Part shown: positions 25,800 to 32,107 of the stretch, one piece after another
Layout: each line of letters begins with the position of its first letter
Numbering within the stretch: position 1 is the stretch's first letter
Assembly: GCA_029571215.1 (NCBI GenBank)
Contig: JAKPTE010000007.1
Span: forward strand, 1 to 32,107
Reading direction: 5' to 3'
Length of the DNA stretch: 32,107 bases
Source of the DNA: Bacteroidota bacterium
GTDB lineage: Bacteria > Bacteroidota > Bacteroidia > Bacteroidales > JAAYUG01
The notes under the pieces: generated by a model
Database searches by the model: none
What the model saw: the letters and a program-made list of their open reading frames with translations, nothing else
What the model was told of the DNA's origin: nothing
Program-made: the position numbers and the translations under genes

Positions 25800-26276
25800 A
25801 TGAGATTATCGTTGGTCAGGGTTCTATTTTCTCTGTTTCTCCTTCTCACATTATGCAATTCATGCAGGGGTGGCAGGAATGCTTCAAACGATCTGTTGTT
25901 TACCGACAGCCTTTTTTCAGCTTTTTCGGAAGAGTACGGATCGAATGAAGCCTTTGCCCGTTTTGCCCATCCGGATGTTATCCTGCTGCGGCAGAAACAA
26001 AAACCTATCTCCGGAAGGGAGGATCTGATGAAATTTCTGGCCGGGAACCCTGATACCTGCTGCAATCTCATCTGGAAGCCGGAACATGCTATGGCAGCTT
26101 CATCAAAGGATCTTGGGTATACTTTGGGGAGGTACTGGTTGATTTCCAGGCACTTTCCTCCTGATACCGTTCGTCAGGGATACTATGTGACTATCTGGAG
26201 GAAGATGTCCGACGGAAGCTGGAAGTTCATTTTTGATACCGGGGTGGAGGGACCTGAAACTTCTCGCGGGAAGTAG
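25800..26276 (+). CDS. NTF2-like (SnoaL/DUF4440-type) predicted lipoprotein
   Basis: The start at ATG 25800 gives 158 residues. A TTG at 25776 would add eight residues and overlap the nitroreductase stop, but ATG directly before the basic-hydrophobic signal is more likely. The signal core (about residues 3-18) ends at NSC with Cys22, a likely though imperfect lipobox. The mature part shows the cone-shaped NTF2-like pattern: an N-terminal helix LFSAFSEEYGSNEAFARFAHPDVILLR, then GREDLMKFL, and C-terminal strands YVTIWRKMSDGSWKFIFDTG. Such proteins range from polyketide cyclases to non-enzymatic ligand binders; no active site can be assigned. It is the last gene of the rightward run, and its stop is seven bases from the convergent DUF6340-like stop. 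Confidence 0.78.
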   Translation: MRLSLVRVLFSLFLLLTLCNSCRGGRNASNDLLFTDSLFSAFSEEYGSNEAFARFAHPDVILLRQKQKPISGREDLMKFLAGNPDTCCNLIWKPEHAMAASSKDLGYTLGRYWLISRHFPPDTVRQGYYVTIWRKMSDGSWKFIFDTGVEGPETSRGK

Positions 26277-26283
26277 TTCCTCT

Positions 26284-27297
26284 TCATTTGACCCCCATCT
26301 GCCGGAGAATGATTTCCTGTTCCCGGATTCGCTTTTCGAGCAACTGCAGGTATTTTTGTGCTTCGGTCATCCGGCTTTCTCTCCATAGCTTTTCTGCCTT
26401 ATCTTTTGCGCCAACCAGATTGCCGTTTATTTCTTCCATGATAATGCGGTTGTACGCTGCATGGTAGGCGATACCTCTGTTACGCATGTTTTCAAGAATA
26501 CTCCAGATGGAATCGGCTTTTGCAAATTCACCAGAGGAGATGAATCCGGCTGCAGTCCGCATGTCTTTTGACCCGCCACTGAAATAATACCGGGTGGCCG
26601 CCTGCCATATAGGGGAAATGGTTGAAGCAATGGCAAAACCGGTTTCACGTGCAGTCTGGCTGATAATGTCTTCCGGAGGAGGAAGTTCATCGAAAGCTTC
26701 GTCAGGTGTTGGGAGCCAATTTGTTACCTGGCGTGTGTGGATCGTTGTATCTTGTTCTTCCAACATTCTCTTTTCGCGGTCGTACAAAGTCCACCGGACA
26801 TAAATTTCTGTCTCGGCAATGACCGAATAATATACATCAAGAGAATAAAAGGAGGAAGATTGTTCTGTATAGGCTTCATTAACGGCAATACACTGATCAA
26901 TTGTCAGCACCGTTGAGCATGTATCCGGTGCTGCCAGTGCATCAATCTGCTCCCATGTCAGTTTTTTTGCCGGGGCCGGTATTCGGTCAGGAGGCAGAGC
27001 AACAGGAACGAGCGAAGGCGAATCCCCCAGCCTTTCAATCACTCCGTCGGTAATCACGAAAAGCGTTTCCTGGCTTAAGTTTCTGAAAGAAGTATCTTCT
27101 GAACCATTCACGTAAACGCGGGTCTCGGCTTTGTTTCCAGGAAAAACAAGAATCTTTCCGGGTGTGGGAATAAACACACCGGATGCCGGAAGTAAAACCT
27201 CAATCGTAAGGGGCTGAACCGAAGTGTTTTCGAAATAGACGGGAAACTGGCAGGAGGCAAGGATACAAACTATAAGGAATACCGGAATTCTTTTCAC
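26284..27297 (-). CDS. DUF6340-like predicted lipoprotein
   Basis: This 337-residue protein has a short lipoprotein signal with a good lipobox (LASC, Cys16). The middle is beta-rich. The C-terminal 110 residues are helical and TPR-like (SGEFAKADSIWSILENMRNRGIAYHAAYN, then GNLVGAKDKAEKLWRES), ending in a charged helix. The order 'N-terminal VLLPA-type strand, lipoprotein, helical C-terminus' resembles the Bacteroidota-specific DUF6340 family, whose function is unknown. The family name is from memory and needs an HMM check. It follows the GRAM-domain gene by 29 bases on the same strand, with a palindrome at the junction. Confidence 0.65.
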   Translation of the reverse strand: MKRIPVFLIVCILASCQFPVYFENTSVQPLTIEVLLPASGVFIPTPGKILVFPGNKAETRVYVNGSEDTSFRNLSQETLFVITDGVIERLGDSPSLVPVALPPDRIPAPAKKLTWEQIDALAAPDTCSTVLTIDQCIAVNEAYTEQSSSFYSLDVYYSVIAETEIYVRWTLYDREKRMLEEQDTTIHTRQVTNWLPTPDEAFDELPPPEDIISQTARETGFAIASTISPIWQAATRYYFSGGSKDMRTAAGFISSGEFAKADSIWSILENMRNRGIAYHAAYNRIIMEEINGNLVGAKDKAEKLWRESRMTEAQKYLQLLEKRIREQEIILRQMGVK

Positions 27298-27298
27298 A

Positions 27299-27313
27299 CA
27301 GCAAAATTTGCTG
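27299..27313. promoter_or_regulatory. 15-base palindrome between the GRAM and DUF6340-like genes
   Basis: CAGCAAA (27299-27305) and TTTGCTG (27307-27313) are exact 7-base arms around one central base. It lies directly upstream of the DUF6340-like start and 13 bases after the GRAM gene stop. A protein-binding operator is one reading. A short hairpin acting on the downstream ribosome-binding region is another. One occurrence in one window cannot separate these from chance. Confidence 0.35.
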
Positions 27314-27326
27314 CTAAAATAGAAAA

Positions 27327-27653
27327 TTAGTACATCTTATTGATGAGTCGTGTCCAGTCACTCACATTTCCCATTGTAAACCTTACGGTATTACCGTCTT
27401 TAAGAACAACTTCCAATCCTTTTGAGGTAAAAATACCGGTGTGGTAAGGGAGAACTTCCTGGATGCAATTGGGGAAAATACTGAGAAGTATCTGTGCGTT
27501 TTCAGAATCAGTGAAAAGGATGCGCTGGTTGGTGAGAATTAGTTTTCCCATCACAGCATCCTTCCCTTTATGGTGCTTACTCTCTGAGGCTTTGACCACT
27601 GTTTCGTTCGGCAGAAGATGGATTCGCATGGCATTATTTTTATCCGTTTTCAT
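27327..27653 (-). CDS. Small GRAM/PH-like domain protein
   Basis: This 108-residue protein has no signal peptide or membrane segment. The sequence MGKLILTNQRILFTD is the typical GRAM/bacterial PH core strand pair, followed by strands around LEVVLKDGNTVRFTM and a closing amphipathic helix (NVSDWTRLINKMY). In eukaryotes GRAM domains bind lipids or proteins; in bacteria the role is mostly unknown. The first ATG gives eight extra residues before an equally plausible start at codon 9 (MRIHLLPNE, 27629). It precedes the DUF6340-like gene by 29 bases, so the two may be co-transcribed. No clear promoter element was seen in the divergent gap. Confidence 0.75.
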   Translation of the reverse strand: MKTDKNNAMRIHLLPNETVVKASESKHHKGKDAVMGKLILTNQRILFTDSENAQILLSIFPNCIQEVLPYHTGIFTSKGLEVVLKDGNTVRFTMGNVSDWTRLINKMY

Positions 27654-27816
27654 CCTATATGACGATTTAAAATCAGATTCGTTACAATATTTTTTTGAAA
27701 ACGGAAGGGTATACTCTATCCTTACTGAATGATGTTCTGATAACTGCAGAACGGAAGATGCAGTTACAAGTGTTTGTTAATGACAGATTCTAATAGTCGG
27801 GAGGTGTTGAAAGCAG

Positions 27817-27848
27817 TCTGACGCATTCGAGGTGTTTGACTATATTTG
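27817..27848 (+). promoter_or_regulatory. Bacteroidota promoter for the LysE-type gene
   Basis: TATATTTG at 27841-27848 is a full TAnnTTTG match. TCTG at 27817-27820, one base off the TTTG -33 box, lies exactly 20 bases upstream of it. The predicted transcript start is about 27 bases before the ATG at 27882. This is the best two-part promoter in the window. Confidence 0.6.
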
Positions 27849-27881
27849 TTGGTGGGGACTGTAAACTGATTGTAGAACTTT

Positions 27882-28481
27882 ATGGATTTGACGTGGTTTT
27901 TACCCTGGTTCGGGCTCATGTTTCCGCTTGCCTTCAGTGCCGGCCCGAACAACCTGATGTGTGCTTCCTGCGGGGCAGCATATGGTTTTCGCAGAACACT
28001 GCCACTGATTCTGGGCATCAATACCATAATAGCCCTCTATAGTGTACTGGCCGGTACCGGAATAGGAGAACTTTTTATTCACACCCCCTGGTTGATGCAA
28101 TATTTTCGTATTGCCGGCTGCATCTATATTCTATGGCTGGCTTACAGCTTCTTTCGGGCCGGAATACAGAGAAACAATCCTGTTTCAGTTCAGTCTGCGG
28201 GGTATTTCACCGGAGTGGTTGTCAGTGCGCTAAACCCTAAACTCATTTTAGCACTGATTCTTATGTATTCACAGTTTTTCAATCCATCTGGCAAACTTGT
28301 ACCCCAGATCATAGTTCTTACAACAGCTGTAGTTCTTTTATCTGCTTCAGCACATGTAGTATGGACCATGGCCGGAAATTTTCTTTCCCTGCTGTTGCGA
28401 AACGAACGATGGCAGAAAATCCAGTATTTTTTCTTCGGATGCATGTCGGTGGTTGTTGCTGTATGGCTGGTTCGGTCTTAA
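27882..28481 (+). CDS. LysE-family amino acid exporter
   Basis: This 199-residue inner-membrane protein has about six hydrophobic segments, the LysE/RhtB layout. The N-terminal LAFSAGPNNLMCASCGAAYGFRRTLPLILGI matches the GPN-containing first loop and the basic G-[FY]-R turn of the family. FRIAGCIYILWLAYSFFRAG is the typical third-segment motif, and VVSALNPKLILALILMYSQF corresponds to the conserved NPK segment. It should export an amino acid or related metabolite using the proton gradient; the substrate cannot be predicted. The promoter described at 27817-27848 serves it. The glutamine amidotransferase gene follows 11 bases later, so the pair is probably an operon. Confidence 0.92.
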   Translation: MDLTWFLPWFGLMFPLAFSAGPNNLMCASCGAAYGFRRTLPLILGINTIIALYSVLAGTGIGELFIHTPWLMQYFRIAGCIYILWLAYSFFRAGIQRNNPVSVQSAGYFTGVVVSALNPKLILALILMYSQFFNPSGKLVPQIIVLTTAVVLLSASAHVVWTMAGNFLSLLLRNERWQKIQYFFFGCMSVVVAVWLVRS

Positions 28482-28492
28482 ATTTTTAATAT

Positions 28493-29182
28493 ATGAAAGT
28501 ACATATTGTTGAACATGTTCCATTTGAAGGCCCCGGTCTCATTCTTAAATGGGCGGAAGACAGGAAAGCAGCGATTGGTTTTACCCGACTTTATAATGAC
28601 GAAGCTTTTCCTGCGGTCGGATCCTTTGACCTGCTGGTCCTGATGGGCGGTCCGATGAGTGTAAACGATGAAGAGAAATATCTGTGGCTTGCTAAGGAAA
28701 AAAGTTTCATTCAAAACGCCATTACAGGAAACAGGAAGGTTATTGGTATTTGCCTCGGAGCACAATTGATTGCTGCTGCGCTCGGAAAAGGTGTTTTCCG
28801 GAACAAGGAAAGGGAAATCGGCTGGTTTCCGGTAACATTCACGCCCGAGATCCGAAATACATATCTTTTTGATCATTTTCCTGATTCCGCCGTAGTTTTT
28901 CACTGGCACGGAGAGACATTTGATTTACCCGATGGAGCAATACCACTGGGTTCATCAGAAGCATGCTTACATCAGGGATTTCTTTATGGTTCAAATGTGG
29001 TGGCTCTTCAGTTTCATCTTGAAGAAACGGGAGATTCACTTCAAATAATAACAAAGGAACTGTTATCTGAACTGATTCCGGGAAAATGGGTGCAGTCGCC
29101 GGAAGAGATCGAAAAAGGTATAGCTCATATTCCGTTTGCAAAGGAAATGTTGTTCCATTTGCTTGACAAACTCATGCATTGA
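28493..29182 (+). CDS. Class I glutamine amidotransferase-like protein (GMP synthase GATase domain family)
   Basis: This 229-residue cytoplasmic protein has the Triad class I glutamine amidotransferase fold. The nucleophile is Cys87 in GICLGAQLIA, the histidine is His175 and the glutamate Glu177 in LQFHLEE; the oxyanion-side LMGGPMSV is at about 50-57. It stands alone, without a synthetase domain. Stand-alone members hydrolyse glutamine or gamma-glutamyl compounds; examples include gamma-glutamyl-polyamine hydrolases and 'type 1 GATase' proteins of unknown substrate. Coupling with a LysE-type exporter 11 bases upstream suggests a shared role in amino acid or gamma-glutamyl metabolite handling (inference). 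A 7-base inverted repeat (ATGCATT at 29174-29180 with AATGCAT at 29191-29197) spans the stop but lacks a T run. Confidence 0.92.
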   Translation: MKVHIVEHVPFEGPGLILKWAEDRKAAIGFTRLYNDEAFPAVGSFDLLVLMGGPMSVNDEEKYLWLAKEKSFIQNAITGNRKVIGICLGAQLIAAALGKGVFRNKEREIGWFPVTFTPEIRNTYLFDHFPDSAVVFHWHGETFDLPDGAIPLGSSEACLHQGFLYGSNVVALQFHLEETGDSLQIITKELLSELIPGKWVQSPEEIEKGIAHIPFAKEMLFHLLDKLMH

Positions 29183-29247
29183 CCCCGGATAATGCATCAA
29201 GACTAAAAAAACGAACGCATTCTGAGTGAATTGTATTACAGGACAGG

Positions 29248-29379
29248 TTATTCCTTTCTAAAATCAAAGTGGAAGAAATGAACCAATGCAGCCAGAATCA
29301 GGATAACATAAGACCAGCCGGCAGCAATGAAAGGCTTGTAAAGATTTATAAGGTATTGAAGGCTCGCTTTAATTGATTT
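29248..29379 (-). pseudogene. Possible remnant of a small membrane protein, no ATG
   Basis: On the minus strand a frame stays open for 43 codons and ends in TAA at 29250-29248. Its translation includes YKPFIAAGWSYVILILAALV and then a His/Phe-rich end (HFFHFDFRKE). This looks like a transmembrane helix flanked by polar ends, more protein-like than random sequence. No ATG, GTG or TTG start lies at a sensible place, and an in-frame stop precedes it immediately. It may be the decayed 3' end of a membrane protein gene, a short protein using a rare start codon, or chance. Confidence 0.25.
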
Positions 29380-29384
29380 TTATA

Positions 29385-29392
29385 TATATTTG
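29385..29392 (+). promoter_or_regulatory. -7 promoter element for the ECF sigma factor gene
   Basis: TATATTTG is a full TAnnTTTG match, 32 bases before the GTG start at 29425. The -33 region has no clear TTTG at the expected distance. The surrounding AT-rich stretch raises the chance of an accidental match. Confidence 0.5.
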
Positions 29393-29424
29393 AAAACTAT
29401 TGCCTTTATCCAAACGCCTGGATC

Positions 29425-29991
29425 GTGAGCGAATACAGTCATGCAGAACTTCTTGAAGGGGTACGGGCACGGAATGCAGCTGTGTTAACCTTTATTTACC
29501 GTAGTTATTTCCCTATGATTCAGGCATATATTCTGAAAAACGGCGGAAACGATGAGGATGCCAAGGATGTTTTCCAGGAAGCCCTCATTATCATGTACCG
29601 TTACATGAAAATGAATCCCCCGCCGGCAATAAAGGATTTTCGTCAATATCTTTTTGGGGTATGTAAAAATTTATGGTTAAAATTACTGGAAAGGAGAAAG
29701 CCAGTAAATCCGCTGCCACACGAATATAACTATGAAATTGAACCCTCGCCCGATTCGGTCGAAGTGGATGCTAGTCTTAGGTATTCCATTATACAGAAAT
29801 ATTTTCTCACCCTTGATTCCGATTCACAAAAAGTTCTGAAGCTTTATATGGAAAATGTTTCCTACCAGGAAATAGCTAAGATCATGGGTTATAAGGATGA
29901 AAATTATGCACGCCGCAAGAAATATCTGGCGCAAAAGGAACTGATGGAAAAAGTAAAATGTGATCCCAATTATCAGGATTATTTTGATTGA
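29425..29991 (+). CDS. ECF-type RNA polymerase sigma-70 family factor
   Basis: This 188-residue protein has the two sigma domains of ECF factors. Region 2 lies at about 12-62 (RSYFPMIQAYILKNGGNDEDAKDVFQEAL, with a core-binding acidic turn) and continues through FRQYLFGVCKNLWLKLLERRK. Region 4 lies at about 125-175, with SYQEIAKIMGYKDENYARRKKYLAQKEL as the helix-turn-helix that would contact the -35 region. Translation starts at GTG; no ATG lies nearby upstream in frame. I see no anti-sigma gene in the window. The next gene is convergent, encoding a TPR-CHAT protein. Sigma factors of this type often sit beside TPR/CHAT genes in Bacteroidota, but here the two are not in one operon. Target promoters are unknown. 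Confidence 0.9.
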   Translation: MSEYSHAELLEGVRARNAAVLTFIYRSYFPMIQAYILKNGGNDEDAKDVFQEALIIMYRYMKMNPPPAIKDFRQYLFGVCKNLWLKLLERRKPVNPLPHEYNYEIEPSPDSVEVDASLRYSIIQKYFLTLDSDSQKVLKLYMENVSYQEIAKIMGYKDENYARRKKYLAQKELMEKVKCDPNYQDYFD

Positions 29992-30051
29992 AACCAAACA
30001 TCAGGAATAAGAGCAGGCAATTAACCGTTAATATCCGATGTTATATATTCC

Positions 30052-30083
30052 GCAATCCCTGTTGGCTGAATGAAAAGGGATGC
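30052..30083 (+). terminator. Candidate terminator after the sigma factor gene
   Basis: GCAATCCCT (30052-30060) can pair with AGGGATGC (30076-30083), leaving one bulged A and a 15-base loop. It is followed by AGATTTTATTT. It begins 60 bases after the sigma stop and lies in the 139-base gap before the convergent CHAT stop. The long loop and interrupted T run make it a modest candidate. Confidence 0.4.
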
Positions 30084-30130
30084 AGATTTTATTTCCGGAT
30101 TTGGTTCAGGACAGAATTTGAGCAGAACTA

Positions 30131-32107
30131 TCATGTCGGGGATGAAAAAGCCTTCTTTTTCTTGAGTTTTCTCCTGTGATACACTCCGATAGCCAAAAGG
30201 ATTGAAATAAAAACCAGGGCAATGAGAATGGTTAAAATCCTTTCAATAGTCGGGTAGGCTAAGGGCTGATCATCACCAATAAATACAAAACCGCCCCAGA
30301 AATAGGGATGGGCCATTAACGGGTCTGCTTCAGCAAGGTATTTGGTTTTGGAAAGCCTGAGAGCATCCGATTTCGTTTTTCCTTTCCAGAGATACTTATA
30401 GAAGTATCCCATTAACCCTACACTGGTTTTATCTTCAACTTCCCATAAGGACATGACAATGCTGGGGCATCCTGCATAGATGAAGGCTCTGGCCAGGCTC
30501 ATTACACCCTCACCGCGAAGCATTTTCCCTTTCCCTGTATTACAGGAACTGAGTACGGCAAGCTGGCATTTAAGTCTGAGGTTGTAAATTTCATAGGTAT
30601 TTAGCAATCCGTCTTCCGCACTGTCAGAACCCCTTGTAAAAGCTAGTTTCGAAAACATCGGGTCGGCATCATCAATAATGGTATGCATTGAAAGGTGGAG
30701 CAAATCGTATTTCCCGGCCAGCCGCTTGAAGTTTTCTTCTGAGGCTTCCCTGTCTATGAGCAGCTTTCCGTGAAAAATCCTCTGGGCTTCTACTGCTTCC
30801 TCCCTGGCACCAGGTATGGGATACAGATTGTCTATATATTGCCGTGTCCGTTCAGGAGTCGGAATATTCCTGGCAGTAATGGCATACTGCGGAGCAACGG
30901 CAAGAAGGGTGTTCCTGGCTTTAATCCGGAAATGCCCTGCTGTCTGGGAAAGCAGGGTGGCCGAATAGGTGTAGCTTACTGTATATTTCCTTACCATGTA
31001 AGGAAGTTTACGGTAATTGATTTCAGCGGGACAGGAGTCGGTTAAAAGTGCTTCAAAAGGCAGGTAGGCAAGTTGTTCATTAGGTACAACAATAATCTTC
31101 CGGTCTTTGATCCATGGAATATATGGCTCAATCAATTTTCCGAAAAGATATCTTCCTGACTTAGTATATCGTTTAAAACGAAATTCCTGGTCACCGGTAA
31201 AATCACCAAAGGAAACTTCCTGCAGAAAATCATGCAATGACCTTGTGAAAACGGAATCAGACGGAATACGTGTAAAAACCACCGTGTCGTAACTCACCAT
31301 AAGGGTGTACAGAACAGAATCGGAAAGGGAATATTGGAGCATGGCATGCGACTGTTTCAATCTGCGCCGGCAGGCATCCAGGCCAAGAACGGTATTATCA
31401 AATTTTAAGGTATAATAGTTTGGATATTGTTGTTCAAAGGTTCTTACCAGGGAATCGTATCGTTGGTTAAGGCGGAAGAGAATTTGTTCCCAGGTTGTAA
31501 TCTTCTGCTGGTCAGGATTGCGTGATCGTTTTTCTTCATAAATGTTTTCCTGATAAAAGCTGATTTCTCGTTTGAGCCGTCGTTCCAGCTGACTGAGTTC
31601 AGCAGGAATTCCTCCGAATTCAGAAGCTTCAATATTCCTTATGGAGCTCAGAAGTGTGGAAGCTTTGCTTCGTTCCATGGTCTCGAATGCCAATTGAAGA
31701 TAGGTATAGTCACCGGTCAGCTTCCACAAGGAAAATGTATTGTCAATGATGTGTTCGTAAATCTCGGCTTCTTTCGAAACAAGAGAAACTTTGCTTTGCT
31801 CGGAGCTGTATCCCTGCCGGATCTTTTCCATAACGGATTCGGCCAGCAGAAAGGTATTCAGGCTTGAAACAAGGTCCTGCTTCCTGTGCAAGGAATGATA
31901 GATGGTATTCAAAACCAGGCCTTTGTGTTTCAGTGTCTCAATCAGGTTAAGTCCCGGCCTGATATTCTCAATCTTAGGATTCCGGTCAGGATCTTCTGCA
32001 TCAAAACCGTCACTGTAAGAAATAATCGCCTTCTGATAAAATTTCAATGCTTCAGGGTAATCTTGCATCGCTTCGTAAGCCAGTCCCAGATCATGGTAAC
32101 ACATGGC
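30131..32107 (-). CDS. TPR-CHAT (caspase-like) protein with C-terminal membrane anchor, 5' end beyond window
   Basis: The frame is open to the right edge, so the true start lies outside; 658 residues are visible. In numbering from the Met at 32104, residues 1-30 are a TPR unit (YHDLGLAYEAMQDYPEALKFY), with further helical repeats to about 230. The CHAT domain spans about 335-615. Its catalytic histidine is His474 in LSMH and the cysteine Cys521 in LSSCNTG. GEGVMSLARAFIYAGCPSIVMSLW and PYFWGGFVFIGD are further CHAT landmarks. A transmembrane helix (about 622-644) and a Lys-rich tail end the protein, so CHAT would be tethered to a membrane. CHAT domains are caspase-related cysteine proteases; some act in bacterial cell-death immunity. 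Here no gasdermin or effector is visible. The neighbouring ECF sigma gene is convergent, 139 bases away. Confidence 0.9.
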   Translation of the reverse strand, partial: AMCYHDLGLAYEAMQDYPEALKFYQKAIISYSDGFDAEDPDRNPKIENIRPGLNLIETLKHKGLVLNTIYHSLHRKQDLVSSLNTFLLAESVMEKIRQGYSSEQSKVSLVSKEAEIYEHIIDNTFSLWKLTGDYTYLQLAFETMERSKASTLLSSIRNIEASEFGGIPAELSQLERRLKREISFYQENIYEEKRSRNPDQQKITTWEQILFRLNQRYDSLVRTFEQQYPNYYTLKFDNTVLGLDACRRRLKQSHAMLQYSLSDSVLYTLMVSYDTVVFTRIPSDSVFTRSLHDFLQEVSFGDFTGDQEFRFKRYTKSGRYLFGKLIEPYIPWIKDRKIIVVPNEQLAYLPFEALLTDSCPAEINYRKLPYMVRKYTVSYTYSATLLSQTAGHFRIKARNTLLAVAPQYAITARNIPTPERTRQYIDNLYPIPGAREEAVEAQRIFHGKLLIDREASEENFKRLAGKYDLLHLSMHTIIDDADPMFSKLAFTRGSDSAEDGLLNTYEIYNLRLKCQLAVLSSCNTGKGKMLRGEGVMSLARAFIYAGCPSIVMSLWEVEDKTSVGLMGYFYKYLWKGKTKSDALRLSKTKYLAEADPLMAHPYFWGGFVFIGDDQPLAYPTIERILTILIALVFISILLAIGVYHRRKLKKKKAFSSPT

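Noticed and set aside
25484-26071. A 195-codon minus-strand frame spanning the nitroreductase and NTF2-like genes
   Set aside because: It crosses two real genes on the other strand and has a His/Arg/Gln-rich composition typical of a shadow frame.
29174-29197. Terminator after the glutamine amidotransferase gene
   Set aside because: The 7-base inverted repeat across the stop codon has no following T run on the plus strand.
30131-32107. A complete gasdermin/CHAT cell-death system
   Set aside because: No gasdermin-like gene is visible; only the CHAT protein and a convergent sigma factor are in the window.

Overview
The window looks like chromosomal DNA from an anaerobic, glycan-degrading member of the Bacteroidota, probably Bacteroidales or Marinilabiliales. 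Four things point there: a giant surface protein ending in a CHU_C (gliding-motility, type IX secretion type B) sorting domain; a PorP/SprF-family gene translationally coupled to it; several secreted glycoside hydrolases with Bacteroidota-style signal peptides; and several upstream TAnnTTTG sequences, the phylum's -7 promoter element. Composition looks even throughout. I see no tRNA, rRNA, IS element, integrase or CRISPR array. All calls come from reading the sequence; no database search was run.

Positions 1-12548 form a glycosidase region. A leftward operon carries a GH2 enzyme, a GH97 enzyme of the retaining alpha-galactosidase type, and a HEAT-repeat protein cut by the left edge. Next come a leftward corA-like transporter with a long structured leader that may contain a small RNA, and a leftward pair made of a tiny secreted protein (signal peptide plus sorting-domain-like fold) and a UroD-family protein. 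A rightward pair follows: a GH42 beta-galactosidase and a GH50-like (agarase-type) hydrolase. Together these suggest breakdown of a galactose-rich glycan. No SusC/SusD pair is visible here.

Positions 12549-23206 hold the surface-adhesin locus. It encodes a 3103-residue protein built from three large homologous beta-rich modules, a run of Ig/PKD-like domains, two SprB-like repeats and CHU_C. Its stop overlaps the start of the PorP/SprF-family gene by ATGA. This is the SprB/SprF arrangement of type IX-secreted adhesins.

Positions 23417-29182 hold a rightward four-gene run (ankyrin/beta-barrel protein, lipoprotein, nitroreductase, NTF2-like lipoprotein), a leftward GRAM-domain plus DUF6340-like pair, and a rightward LysE-type exporter plus glutamine amidotransferase pair. 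Positions 29425-32107 hold an ECF sigma factor convergent with a membrane-anchored TPR-CHAT (caspase-like) protein that runs off the right edge.

The items most worth a second look are the modular giant adhesin with its coupled SprF partner, the structured leader/candidate RNA before corA, the 'sorting domain without passenger' protein next to the UroD-like enzyme, the ankyrin-barrel fusion, and the sigma/CHAT pair.
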